From contig DWZW01000129.1 of the NCBI GenBank assembly GCA_019117345.1, forward strand, positions 1 to 19,154: 19,154 bases of DNA, read 5' to 3'. The DNA is from Claveliimonas stercoravium (GTDB lineage Bacteria > Bacillota > Clostridia > Lachnospirales > Lachnospiraceae). Made by a program: the position numbers and the translations under genes. The notes beneath the pieces were generated by a model, which saw nothing but the letters and a program-made list of their open reading frames with translations, was not told the origin of the DNA and did not search any database. Shown piece after piece: positions 7,483-15,052 of the stretch (positions are counted from its first letter, which is position 1; each line of letters starts with the position of its first letter).

Positions 7483-8421
7483 CTAGGCCCTCCTTCTCAC
7501 TGCCCAGCGGCCTTTTAAGTAGGGCACAGCCAGGAACACCGCAACAACAAGTGCGGAGAACAGTTTCATATAGTCTGAAGGCATCTTCAGCCAGAGTACC
7601 AGCGCGTACGCCACGTAGTAGAGGATGGCTCCCACGAACACCGCGGCCAGCGTGTAGGCAAAGGCAATCTTTTTGCCCGCACAGAGCCTGCTAAATATCA
7701 CTTCGCTGATGATCACAGCTGCCAGCCCGATGACGATGGCTCCACGCCCCATATTTACATCTGCCGCTCCCTGATACTGGGCCAGGATGCCTCCGCACAG
7801 GCCCACCAGGCCGTTGGATATGGTCAGAGCCAGCACCTTTGTATAGTTGGTGTTGATGCCCTGGGCCCGGGCCATCTGCGGATTGCAGCCCGTGGCCCTG
7901 ATGGCAGCGCCCATCTCGGTCCCGAAAAACCAGTAGACGATGGCCACCAGGATCAGACATCCCAGGATCAGCTTCAGGAAGAAAAAGACTCTGTCATCTC
8001 CTGTCACATATCTGGAGGAGGCCACCAGTCCCTGCTGGGTCAGACTGATACCCTGGTTGGATTTCCCCATGATCCCCAGATTCACGGAATACAGGGATAC
8101 CTGGGTCAGGATACTGGCCAGGATCCCCGGTATGCCAAGGCCCGTGTGGAGAAGGCCCGTGACCATCCCCGCCGCCATGCCTGCCAGCAGTGCAAACACG
8201 AGGGAGAGCGCCGGGCTCATCCCTCCCTGGATCAGCATGACCGCCGTCGCCGCTCCTGTAGCTAAAGACCCGTCCACTGTAAGGTCCGGGAAATCAAGGA
8301 TGCGGTAGGTTATATAAACTCCCAGTGCCATAATGCCCCATATGATCCCCTGTGCCGCTGTTCCCGGCATTGCCCGCAGCAGCGCCAGGGGGTCCAGGGA
8401 AAGAAAATATTCTGCTATCAT
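7483..8421 (-). CDS. ABC importer permease, TrpY/COG4120-like
   Basis: A membrane channel subunit of the importer with 312 residues and about eight to nine hydrophobic segments. The early region GIMALGVYITYRILDFPDLTVDGS, quoted here only by its key residues (D44, P46, D47, T49, D51 approximately), is the recognisable signature of this permease family. A conserved-looking cytoplasmic coupling segment reads GAAIRATGCNPQMARAQG and is followed by the GLVGLCGG segment. An AGAAAGG-type ribosome binding site precedes ATG 8421, and 24 nt separate it from the lipoprotein stop. Order and spacing support one operon. Family members import tryptophan in streptococci and tyrosine in Clostridioides difficile, so an aromatic amino acid is a reasonable guess. 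Confidence 0.88.
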   Translation of the reverse strand: MIAEYFLSLDPLALLRAMPGTAAQGIIWGIMALGVYITYRILDFPDLTVDGSLATGAATAVMLIQGGMSPALSLVFALLAGMAAGMVTGLLHTGLGIPGILASILTQVSLYSVNLGIMGKSNQGISLTQQGLVASSRYVTGDDRVFFFLKLILGCLILVAIVYWFFGTEMGAAIRATGCNPQMARAQGINTNYTKVLALTISNGLVGLCGGILAQYQGAADVNMGRGAIVIGLAAVIISEVIFSRLCAGKKIAFAYTLAAVFVGAILYYVAYALVLWLKMPSDYMKLFSALVVAVFLAVPYLKGRWAVRRRA

Positions 8422-8445
8422 TTTTCTGCCTCTGCCTTTCTTCTC

Positions 8446-9453
8446 TTATTCTGCCGCAGATGCGGACTCAATGGGCTCGTATCCTTCCGGGACCGTGATG
8501 CCCAGCTCCTCGCATATCTCCGGATTGTACATCCTGGTCGGCTCCGGTGCTGTCTGCACTTCCATGGACGTGATGTCCTCGCCGTTTGCAAGGATGTCAT
8601 AGGTCATCTCGCCTGTGGTGTACCCCAGCTCATAGTAGCTGATGCACAGAGTGGCTATCCCCGCCACGCTGCATGTGCCCTGCTCGCTGGCCACTACCGG
8701 GACTTTTGCCGGCCGGCAGATATTGTCGATGATGCCCGGGTTGGCTGCCATGGTGTTGTCTGTCGGGATGTAGATGGCGTCCACCTCCTGGACCGCGCTG
8801 GTCACAACAGACTGGATCTCATTGGAGTCCGCCGCCGTGTACTCCTTGTAGTCCACGCCGTCCTCCTCCAGCTCCTTCTCAAACATCTCCGCCTGGTACT
8901 TGGAGTTGGACTCCGCGGAGCAGTAGAGGATGCCAACGGTCTTTACATCCGGCAGGAGCTCCATCATCACGTCCTCCTGCTCAGAGATGGGGGCCAGGTC
9001 GCTGGTACCTGAAATATTTACCCCTGTGGTCCCTGTCCAGTCATCTATGCCAAGGGCGCTGCCGTAGTCTGTCACAGAGGTCCCAAGAATAGGAATGTCC
9101 GCTGTGGCCTGGGCCGCTGTCTGGAGAGGCAGGGTGGCATTGGCCAGGATCAAGTCCACGTCAGAAGAAACAAAATTATTCATGATGGTGGAGCACATGG
9201 TCTGCTCCCCCTGCGCATTCTGCACATCAAACTCTACATTGTCCTCACCGAACAGTTCCTTACATGCATCCTGGAAGCCTGCCGTCGCGTCATCCAGAGA
9301 TGGATGCTCCATCTGCTGACAGATACCGATCACATATTTTCCCGGATCATCACCGCTCCCGCTTCCGTCTGACGATGACTCGCTCCCGCAGGCCGCAAGA
9401 CCGGCAGTCATTGTCATCACCATCAGGATTGCCGCTGCTTTTTTCAGCTTCAT
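8446..9453 (-). CDS. ABC importer substrate-binding lipoprotein, TrpX/COG2984 family
   Basis: An extracellular solute receptor anchored by lipid. Residues 1-22 form a type II signal peptide (KLKK, hydrophobic core, lipobox LAAC with Cys22), followed by a Ser/Gly/Asp-rich linker. The mature part looks like the ABC_sub_bind (periplasmic type I) fold: IGICQQMEHPSLDDATAGF near the start, ILANATLPLQTAAQAT, and later IYIPTDNTMAANPGIIDN and ISYYELGYTTGEM. The C. difficile tyrosine-binding lipoprotein CD0873 belongs to the same broad family, so a tyrosine or tryptophan ligand is possible but not shown. The start at 9453 has GGGAGGAA about 8 nt upstream. It is first in its operon, behind a strong promoter. 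Confidence 0.9.
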   Translation of the reverse strand: MKLKKAAAILMVMTMTAGLAACGSESSSDGSGSGDDPGKYVIGICQQMEHPSLDDATAGFQDACKELFGEDNVEFDVQNAQGEQTMCSTIMNNFVSSDVDLILANATLPLQTAAQATADIPILGTSVTDYGSALGIDDWTGTTGVNISGTSDLAPISEQEDVMMELLPDVKTVGILYCSAESNSKYQAEMFEKELEEDGVDYKEYTAADSNEIQSVVTSAVQEVDAIYIPTDNTMAANPGIIDNICRPAKVPVVASEQGTCSVAGIATLCISYYELGYTTGEMTYDILANGEDITSMEVQTAPEPTRMYNPEICEELGITVPEGYEPIESASAAE

Positions 9454-9527
9454 CTCTTATTCCTCCCTGTTGCTTTTATACTTTAAAAATTTCTCACTTC
9501 ACTGTGCGAAAGTCGTCTACGAAAGGT

Positions 9528-9556
9528 AGTATACAACGACAAAAAAAAGAAGTCAA
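9528..9556 (-). promoter_or_regulatory. Strong sigma-A promoter of the ABC importer operon, overlapping upstream terminator
   Basis: On the minus strand TTGACT (9551-9556) and TATACT (9528-9533) are exactly 17 bp apart, each matching consensus at five of six positions. The leader to the lipoprotein ATG would be about 70 nt, too short for a T-box and without an evident riboswitch. The -35 hexamer lies inside the descending arm of the preceding terminator stem. Confidence 0.8.
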
Positions 9557-9583
9557 TCTATTTTTACAAAATAGACTGACCTC
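9541..9583 (-). terminator. Strong intrinsic terminator downstream of the micro-ORF
   Basis: Read on the minus strand, GAGGTCAGTCTATTTT pairs with AAAATAGATTGACTTC over 16 bp (two G-U pairs) around a GTA loop and is followed by eight T. It closes the transcript carrying the 33-residue ORF and possibly the WYL regulator, just before the importer promoter. Confidence 0.88.
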
Positions 9584-9619
9584 CTGCGAAATTTTTATTC
9601 CTTCTTATTTTTATTCTTT

Positions 9620-9721
9620 TTAGTCCTCCATGTAATCGTAGTACTCTTCCTCGCTTGCGAACAGCATGTACCTGCCCTCCACATATCCCATATAGCCTTT
9701 GTCTGTATTGTAACCCTTCAT
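9620..9721 (-). CDS. Uncharacterised 33-residue Tyr/Glu-rich small protein
   Basis: A small ORF between the WYL regulator and the importer operon: 33 residues starting MKGYNTDKGYMGY and ending EEEYYDYMED. It has seven tyrosines, eight acidic and three basic residues and no membrane segment or signal peptide. AAGGGAG lies about 10 nt before the ATG, and a strong intrinsic terminator begins some 35 nt after the stop. Those two signals are the main argument that it is translated. The N-terminal part has a YNTDKGYMGYV pattern resembling a short repeat (G-Y three times within residues 3-13). It could be cotranscribed with the WYL gene (83-nt gap). Function is not recognised: it may be a small regulatory or accessory protein, and a spurious ORF is still possible. 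Confidence 0.6.
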   Translation of the reverse strand: MKGYNTDKGYMGYVEGRYMLFASEEEYYDYMED

Positions 9722-9724
9722 AAA

Positions 9725-9790
9725 AGAACAGCTCCCTTCTACAACCAAGTTTTCTTATCTTTAAACTCAGTGTAATCCGAAAGCTGTCCT
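9725..9790 (-). other. Possible long-range leader helix next to the micro-ORF ribosome binding site
   Basis: On the minus strand AGGACAGCT (9782-9790) can pair with AGCTGTTCT (9725-9733) over nine positions with one G-U pair, leaving a 48-nt loop. The second arm begins within the GGGAG Shine-Dalgarno of the micro-ORF. It would form only in read-through transcripts from the WYL gene. A 9-bp match could be chance. Confidence 0.3.
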
Positions 9791-9804
9791 ATAAAAATGC
9801 CACC

Positions 9805-10797
9805 TCACACTCCGTACTGTTCCGTGAGCCGGCGTATCTCCCGGTGTACCTGCTCCACCACAGGCTCCGGTCCCAGGATCTTCACCTCGTCTCCCAGGGA
9901 GAAGACCCAGCTGATGAACTGGCCGCTCACTGCCACGTCCACATGGACCGTGAAATGCTCTTCATCCGCCGGTATCATCATGATATCCTTCCCGAACCGG
10001 TCAATGATCACTCCGGCCAGGTGGTTGTGCACCAGCAGCTTTACCTGCTCCTCCCGGCCGCCGAACATGCCGAAGCTCTTCTTCGTATAGGCCGCCATGT
10101 CCAGCCCCCTGAAGCGCTCCCGCCCCTCTCTCTCCTCGTCGGACATGCGGATGCGCAGCATCTTGTCCACCCGGTAGTGCTTGATCATGTCCGCTTCCGA
10201 GTCATATCCTACCAGGTAGTAGTTCTCATTGTCCCAGGCAAGTCCCCAGGGGCTTATCTTATAAACGGCGCCGCCGTGGCGCAGCTCCATCTCCTTTTTT
10301 GCATTCCACTGAAAATACTGGAAGAGGATCTTCCTGTTGCTGGCAATGGCGCTGTAGATAGCGTCCACCGTGTAGTAGATGCTCTCGTTCATGGTCTTGA
10401 TGCGGCCGGACACGTAGACCTGACGCTGCAGCTCCCTGGCCTCGTACTCGCTGACCAGGCTCTCCAGCTTCCGTATGAGCTCGTTGGATTTCTTTGCCGT
10501 GATGAACCGGGAGGACTGGATGGCGTCCACCAGCAGCTTCAGCTCCGGCATCTCGAACTGCCGGCCCACCACGTGGTAGCGGTAGGATCTGCCCCAGGGC
10601 TCCCCCTCCACCTCTATCCCCAGATGCTCCAGGTCCTTCAAGTCCGTGTAGATGCTCTTCCGGTCCGCCGTCACCTCATAGGAGCGCAGCGCTTCCAGGA
10701 TTTCGGGCATGGTCAGGTAGTGGTCGTCGTCCGTCTTCTCCAGCATGATCTTCGCGAGATAGTAAAGCTTTAGTTTCTGGTTCTGTCCTCTGGGCAT
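9805..10797 (-). CDS. WYL-domain transcriptional regulator
   Basis: A probable DNA-binding regulator of 330 residues in the DeoR/YafY-like WYL family; the WYL domain is thought to sense a ligand, often a nucleotide or nucleic acid. Residues 1-75 form a winged helix (YLTMPEILEALRSYEVTADRKSIYTDLKDL is the recognition region; key elements are T48-like ADRKSIYTDL). Residues 130-220 hold the WYL core with ILFQYFQWN, ISPWGLAWDNENYYLVGYD and HYRVDKM. The C-terminal WCX-like part runs to the end. The ATG at 10797 has AGGAAGGGAG upstream. It has its own likely promoter, and its targets cannot be read from the sequence. Neighbours are the FtsX-type ABC operon upstream and the micro-ORF downstream. Confidence 0.88.
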   Translation of the reverse strand: MPRGQNQKLKLYYLAKIMLEKTDDDHYLTMPEILEALRSYEVTADRKSIYTDLKDLEHLGIEVEGEPWGRSYRYHVVGRQFEMPELKLLVDAIQSSRFITAKKSNELIRKLESLVSEYEARELQRQVYVSGRIKTMNESIYYTVDAIYSAIASNRKILFQYFQWNAKKEMELRHGGAVYKISPWGLAWDNENYYLVGYDSEADMIKHYRVDKMLRIRMSDEEREGRERFRGLDMAAYTKKSFGMFGGREEQVKLLVHNHLAGVIIDRFGKDIMMIPADEEHFTVHVDVAVSGQFISWVFSLGDEVKILGPEPVVEQVHREIRRLTEQYGV

Positions 10798-10828
10798 ATG
10801 AAAAGGCTCCCTTCCTGTTTGTTTTTCA

Positions 10829-10858
10829 AGTATAACACGCAGGAAGAGGCGCCTTCAA
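10829..10858 (-). promoter_or_regulatory. Probable promoter of the WYL regulator gene
   Basis: TTGAAG (10853-10858) and TATACT (10829-10834) on the minus strand are 18 bp apart, about 32 nt before the start codon. No terminator is visible between the preceding permease stop (10887) and this promoter, so read-through from the ABC operon is possible. Confidence 0.6.
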
Positions 10859-10886
10859 CTTATATATTATATAGTATTTCTTTCCG

Positions 10887-13064
10887 TCAGTTCAGAGCGT
10901 CATCTCTCAGACATCCGCTCAGGTCACTGCCAGCCAGCCTCCTCATCCCCAGCCAGTAGGCCAGGGCTACGGCAAGGACGATACATGCCCCGTAGACCGA
11001 CACTGGCACAAACGGCGCTTCCTCAAGAAAGACAGAGAGCTCCAGGTGGCTGGCGCTGGTCATAAAGACAGTTACAGGCACTGTGATGCCAAGTCCCAGC
11101 AGAATGGGCCGACCGGCAATGACCGCCGCTTCAATGCAGAAGATTTTTCTCATCTCCCCGCTGTCCATCCCCACAGCCAGATACCGGGCAAATTCTCTTT
11201 TTCTCTGCCGCAGAAATCCGAATGTATTTGAGAAAATGCCTGCAAGACCGATAACGCCCAGAAGCACACAGAAGGATCCGCCTATCATCTGCGCCCCCCG
11301 GAGCATCTGGCCATTGGTCAGCCTCTCCTGGATCCGGTTCTCGCTCTCCACCTCCAGGGAAGGGGTCAGCAGCTCTGTCACTTGTTTTTCTATCTCATCC
11401 AGAGCTTGCAGATCCGCCCCCTCCGGCCCTAGTATGCGTATAAAGGTATCTCTGTCTTTGTCCAGCGCCTGCCCGGGAAGCGTTTCCCACAAAGAGAGGG
11501 GCATAAACTGCACCAGGGCATAATCTTCATACTCCTCCCTGAGGAGCGGCGCTTCCTCTGTGTAGGAAAGGACCGGTATATCCAGCGTGGCTCCGTCCTC
11601 CCCGCCCATGGCAAGCGTTTCTTTTTCTTCATTTGCAAAGGGAATATACGCACGCTCCCGGAAACTGCTGCTGGTGCTGTCCCAGATCCGGTTCAGCACA
11701 ACCGTTCCCCAGACGCCCGGCTCCGCTCCGATCTGCTGGCAGTATTCCAGAAAGCTTGCATCGTCCATGACCACCACCTGGGAGGGGATCTGCCCGGTAC
11801 CTTCTGTCCCGGCAAGAGCCTCGTATCCGCCGGCCTCCACCAGCCTGTCACTGAACCAGTCCTCCCCCGGCAACACCGTACCGTCCGCCTTCTGATAGGA
11901 AATGCTGCCTCGGACTCCCGGAATTTTCCTGACCTGCTCCGACAGGGAAAAATCTGCCAGATCTGTGTCTTTCACTGTCACCATCACATCCCAGGCGTCC
12001 TGGTACCTTTCAAAATAGGTGTATCTGGTACTGATCCCGGAGAGGGTAAAAAAGCACAGCATAGCCGTAAATCCGAGGAAAGACAGCGCGAGAGACAGAT
12101 TGGAGATGCGCAGGGCTTTCTTCTGCATCTTCAGGGCATTTCCCGCCAGCTCCCCCTCGATCCCGATCAGACTTCCCAGGATCCTCTGGCGGCTTTTTTT
12201 CTTCAGTTGCAGCCCCGTCGGCTCACGCAGCGCCTGGAGGGGCGTCATCCTGGAAAGTTTCCGCGCCGGCGCCCAGGCAGAACAGAGTACCGTCAGCACG
12301 GCAGATATGGCTGTAACCAGCAGCACAGCGGGGTGGTACTGGAAAACAGCTTCGTGCCTGCCCGGCACATCTGCCGCAAATCTGTTGACAGCCTCCAGAA
12401 TACCGGCACAGCCCGCAGTTCCAAGCAGGATCCCTGCGAGTACAGGCAGTGCGCAGAGGGCGGCCGCCTCCTGCACAAGGCACAGCCGGATCTGCCCCGG
12501 TGTGGCTCCAATGCTGGAGAAGATGCCGAACTGGCGCACCCTGGCCTGCATGGAGATCTCAAAGGCCGTGCGGATCACCAGAACAAGAGACACACACAGG
12601 ACCAGCAGCACCGCCGCAAAGAAAGGCAGAAGCAGAGGCGGCTCGCTGTCCTGGGGATCTGTGATAAAATACCTGGACAGAAGTGTCTCGTGCCAGGATA
12701 CATCCGCCATATCAATCCCCAGCTTCCCGCAGATCAGAGCAGTCTCCTTGTATACGTCCCCCATATCCTCAAAGCGCAGCTCCACCACAGTCTTGTCTTC
12801 CGAAAGTCCTTCATTTATCTCAGCCCGGTCAACCCCGGAAAATCCCCGGATCAGCTCCAGATCCTCCCGGTCAAAGGATCCCTCGATGCGCACATGCCAG
12901 TCCCCCTCTTCCAAAAGGATCCTCTCCACATCATAGGCCCAGAAATTATAAAAGAGACTGCAGAGCAGGGACAGAAAAAAAGCGGCCAGCAGGGCCGCCG
13001 CCATGACAGAAACCCCGGCTGATCTGTTCTGTTTCAGATATCCTTTTGAATACTCCTTCCACAT
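10887..13064 (-). CDS. FtsX-type ABC transporter permease, large extracellular domain
   Basis: A 725-residue membrane subunit paired with the ATPase just upstream. There is one hydrophobic segment near residues 20-40, an extracellular stretch (about 45-145), three segments near 145-275, then a second set starting near 320. A large extracellular domain of about 240 residues follows (350-590), and three last segments lie between about 600 and 715. This is two FtsX units, eight segments in all. The typical FtsX cytoplasmic motifs are present: RQFGIFSSIGATPGQIR and REFARYLAVGMDSGEMRK. Such permeases, when encoded with a two-component system, usually sense or remove antimicrobial peptides or lipid-II binders. 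ATG 13064 is preferred (AAGGTG about 6 nt upstream). A GTG at 13073 overlapping the ATPase stop as GTGA is a real alternative. The substrate is unknown. Confidence 0.85.
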   Translation of the reverse strand: MWKEYSKGYLKQNRSAGVSVMAAALLAAFFLSLLCSLFYNFWAYDVERILLEEGDWHVRIEGSFDREDLELIRGFSGVDRAEINEGLSEDKTVVELRFEDMGDVYKETALICGKLGIDMADVSWHETLLSRYFITDPQDSEPPLLLPFFAAVLLVLCVSLVLVIRTAFEISMQARVRQFGIFSSIGATPGQIRLCLVQEAAALCALPVLAGILLGTAGCAGILEAVNRFAADVPGRHEAVFQYHPAVLLVTAISAVLTVLCSAWAPARKLSRMTPLQALREPTGLQLKKKSRQRILGSLIGIEGELAGNALKMQKKALRISNLSLALSFLGFTAMLCFFTLSGISTRYTYFERYQDAWDVMVTVKDTDLADFSLSEQVRKIPGVRGSISYQKADGTVLPGEDWFSDRLVEAGGYEALAGTEGTGQIPSQVVVMDDASFLEYCQQIGAEPGVWGTVVLNRIWDSTSSSFRERAYIPFANEEKETLAMGGEDGATLDIPVLSYTEEAPLLREEYEDYALVQFMPLSLWETLPGQALDKDRDTFIRILGPEGADLQALDEIEKQVTELLTPSLEVESENRIQERLTNGQMLRGAQMIGGSFCVLLGVIGLAGIFSNTFGFLRQRKREFARYLAVGMDSGEMRKIFCIEAAVIAGRPILLGLGITVPVTVFMTSASHLELSVFLEEAPFVPVSVYGACIVLAVALAYWLGMRRLAGSDLSGCLRDDALN

Positions 13065-13069
13065 GGTTC

Positions 13070-13750
13070 TCACCTTACCTTTCTGTCACTGACGATCTGC
13101 CCGTCTTCCAGCGTGATGATGCGCTCCGCCTCAAGGGCCAGCTTCTCATCATGGGTGACAAGAAGAATAGTCTGGTGAAAGTTTCTGTGAAAGAGATGGA
13201 AAAGATCCATGATCTCCCTGGCATTTCTCCGGTCCAGATTTCCCGTAGGCTCGTCGGCAAGAAGGAGCAGCGGCCTGGCCATGAGAGCTCTCCCGATGGC
13301 CGCTCTCTGCTGCTGCCCGCCGGAGAGCTGCCAGGGCAGCGCTTTCAGCTTTTCCTCAAGCCCGAGCATCTCCACGATCTGACGGAAATACTCGGGATCC
13401 GGCTTTCTTTTGTCAAGAAGAAGGGGCATCTGTATATTTCTTTCTACTGTCATAGAGGGTATCAGATTATAGAACTGATAGATAAGCCCTGCTTTCCTTC
13501 TCCGGTACAGGGCTGCTTCCCTGGGAGAAAGCCTGCCAATGTCCGTTCCGCCCACAAGGACTTCTCCCTCCGTGGCTTTATCCACACTCCCCAGAATGTG
13601 AAGGAGCGTGGATTTGCCCGAGCCCGACGCGCCTGCCACTGCCAGGAACTCCCCGCTCTCCACAGTCAGATCAATGCCCCGCAGGGCTTCCACCTGAGCC
13701 TCTCCCTCTCCGTATACCTTTTTTACTCCGACACATTTTACAATCTCCAT
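13070..13750 (-). CDS. ABC transporter ATP-binding protein, LolD/MacB/BceA type
   Basis: A 226-residue ATPase that drives the FtsX-type permease encoded immediately downstream. It shows Walker A GASGSGKST (40-48), Q-loop Gln92 in YQFYNLIPSMT, signature LSGGQ (143-147), Walker B LLLLADEPTGNLD and switch His200 (LLVTHD). YQFYNL and EPTGNLD are typical of the LolD/MacB/BceA branch. The longer open frame reaches 13822, but GGGAGG five nt before ATG 13750 and the family N-terminus (MEIVKCVGVKKVYG) decide the start. A 103-nt gap to the kinase gene holds an internal promoter candidate with a direct repeat, so this pair may be induced separately from the upstream genes. Confidence 0.92.
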   Translation of the reverse strand: MEIVKCVGVKKVYGEGEAQVEALRGIDLTVESGEFLAVAGASGSGKSTLLHILGSVDKATEGEVLVGGTDIGRLSPREAALYRRRKAGLIYQFYNLIPSMTVERNIQMPLLLDKRKPDPEYFRQIVEMLGLEEKLKALPWQLSGGQQQRAAIGRALMARPLLLLADEPTGNLDRRNAREIMDLFHLFHRNFHQTILLVTHDEKLALEAERIITLEDGQIVSDRKVR

Positions 13751-13799
13751 AGCCGCCTCCCTGTTTTTTCTGTCTGATGGTCCATCGCCATTTTTCTTT

Positions 13800-13832
13800 A
13801 TCATAACAGAACAAAGTGACATTCCGGTGACA
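13800..13832 (-). promoter_or_regulatory. Candidate regulated promoter with direct repeat upstream of the ABC ATPase gene
   Basis: On the minus strand an extended -10 reads TGT-TATGAT (13800-13808). The -35 position has no consensus box. Instead two copies of TGTCAC (13827-13832 and 13816-13821) lie there with an 11-bp period. OmpR-family regulators bind tandem half sites about one helical turn apart, so this fits an activator site for the response regulator encoded two genes upstream. The link to that regulator is inference. Confidence 0.5.
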
Positions 13833-13853
13833 GCATTTTATGGAAAAAGTTAT

Positions 13854-15032
13854 CTAACGATGGTACAGCCGGATCTCAAAGCAGGCTCCCCCGCCGGGCC
13901 TGTTGTATGCCTCCAGGGCTCCGTTCTGTGCTTCCAGGATCTCCTTTGCCAGGTAAAGACCGATGCCGATGCCATCCCTCCCGGCCTCTTCTCCCCTGTA
14001 AAACCGTTCAAACAGATGGGGCAGATCTTTCCCGAAAAACCCTTTTCCCTCATCCCATATACGGATCCGGACATAGAGAGGATTGTCCTCCCAGTCACAG
14101 CAAACAGCGCCTCCTTCCGGGCTGTGTTCCAGGCAGTTCTTCATCAGATTCATAACCGCCTCCACAGTCCAATCCGGATCCAGCCAGGCGCAGACCGGCG
14201 GCTGCTCCGGCACATGGACAGCCACCTTTTTCCTCAAGCTCAGATCCTCCAGATTTTCCGCCGCCATTTCAAGGACAGTGAACACATCCACCTCTTTTTT
14301 CTGAAACTCCAGCGCCCCTGCATCCATGCGGGACATCAGAAGCAGCGCCTCCTCCAGATGGGTGAGGCGGTCAATCTGCCGCTCCACGGAGGCCAGATAC
14401 TCCAGCGTGTTCTTCTCTTTCATCCTCTGTATGCACAGAGAGATGGCCGTTACCGGCGTCTTCATCTGATGAGCTATATTTGCCAGGTTCGCGGCAAACA
14501 TATTTTTTGTCTCCCGGGCCCTGTCCCTTGTCTGCTGCAGGGCTGTCACTGTCTTGTACATCTCATCTCTCAGCCCGGAAAATGCATCTTCCCGGCGCCG
14601 CCCCAGTAGCCCCTGCTGCCCGGTACCGGCCTGCTCCAGATACCGGATCAGCTCTTCCACCTGCCGGGCCGTCCTCCTTCTCTCCAGAAAAAAGGCAGAA
14701 AGAAACAGCAGGCACGCAGCCAGGAAGCCCGTCCCTGCCGCTGCATACATCCTGCTGTACCCCTTGTCAAAATCATCCGCACTGTAGCCGTAACCCTGCA
14801 GGTACTCTGCCCCTGTCCTTTCACCGGCCTCACCTGCACTCTTCAGCGCATTTACTACAGCGCTGCCGGACTGCGGCGACTGCTGCACCACTTCCCGGCA
14901 GACCTCTCCCAGAAGGTCAAACTGCCTTTCCGCAAAATAACTGCCCATCAGTACTGTCAGCAGTGCAGCTGCTGCCAGCAAAGCGGCCACAGCAAACAGA
15001 AATATGCCTGCCTTTTCTTTTTTTACCCGCAT
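13854..15032 (-). CDS. Sensor histidine kinase (membrane, HisKA type)
   Basis: A 392-residue membrane kinase. TM1 lies at about 9-30, an extracellular sensor stretch of roughly 65 residues follows, and TM2 is at about 96-116, with a coiled linker before the catalytic core. The phosphoacceptor is His188 in NIAHQMKTP. The N-box has Asn299 (NLMKNCLEHS), the G1 box is DEGKGF (327-332), the F-box is FERFYRG and the G2 box is GIGIGLYLAKE. All catalytic landmarks are present. The sensor region is longer than the very short loop of classic BceS kinases, so it may sense a ligand itself. The start has GGGAGGAA upstream; 20 nt separate it from the regulator gene. Its partner is the regulator directly upstream. 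Confidence 0.93.
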   Translation of the reverse strand: MRVKKEKAGIFLFAVAALLAAAALLTVLMGSYFAERQFDLLGEVCREVVQQSPQSGSAVVNALKSAGEAGERTGAEYLQGYGYSADDFDKGYSRMYAAAGTGFLAACLLFLSAFFLERRRTARQVEELIRYLEQAGTGQQGLLGRRREDAFSGLRDEMYKTVTALQQTRDRARETKNMFAANLANIAHQMKTPVTAISLCIQRMKEKNTLEYLASVERQIDRLTHLEEALLLMSRMDAGALEFQKKEVDVFTVLEMAAENLEDLSLRKKVAVHVPEQPPVCAWLDPDWTVEAVMNLMKNCLEHSPEGGAVCCDWEDNPLYVRIRIWDEGKGFFGKDLPHLFERFYRGEEAGRDGIGIGLYLAKEILEAQNGALEAYNRPGGGACFEIRLYHR

Positions 15033-15052
15033 CCTGTTCCTCCCTTATCCAC

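Noticed and set aside
9454..9527. T-box or riboswitch in the importer leader
   Set aside because: The leader is about 70 nt with no conserved T-box elements or stable multi-helix structure visible.
9844..10773. Plus-strand open frame of 309 codons opposite the WYL regulator
   Set aside because: Antisense shadow. The minus strand shows the winged-helix and WYL core with a ribosome binding site.
10843..10856. AGGCGCCT palindrome after the FtsX-type permease as a terminator
   Set aside because: No room for a loop without breaking the stem and no T-run on either side. It lies in the WYL promoter spacer.
13751..13822. 24-residue N-terminal extension of the ABC ATPase
   Set aside because: It lies in the gap with the promoter signals, has no family similarity, and GGGAGG marks ATG 13750.
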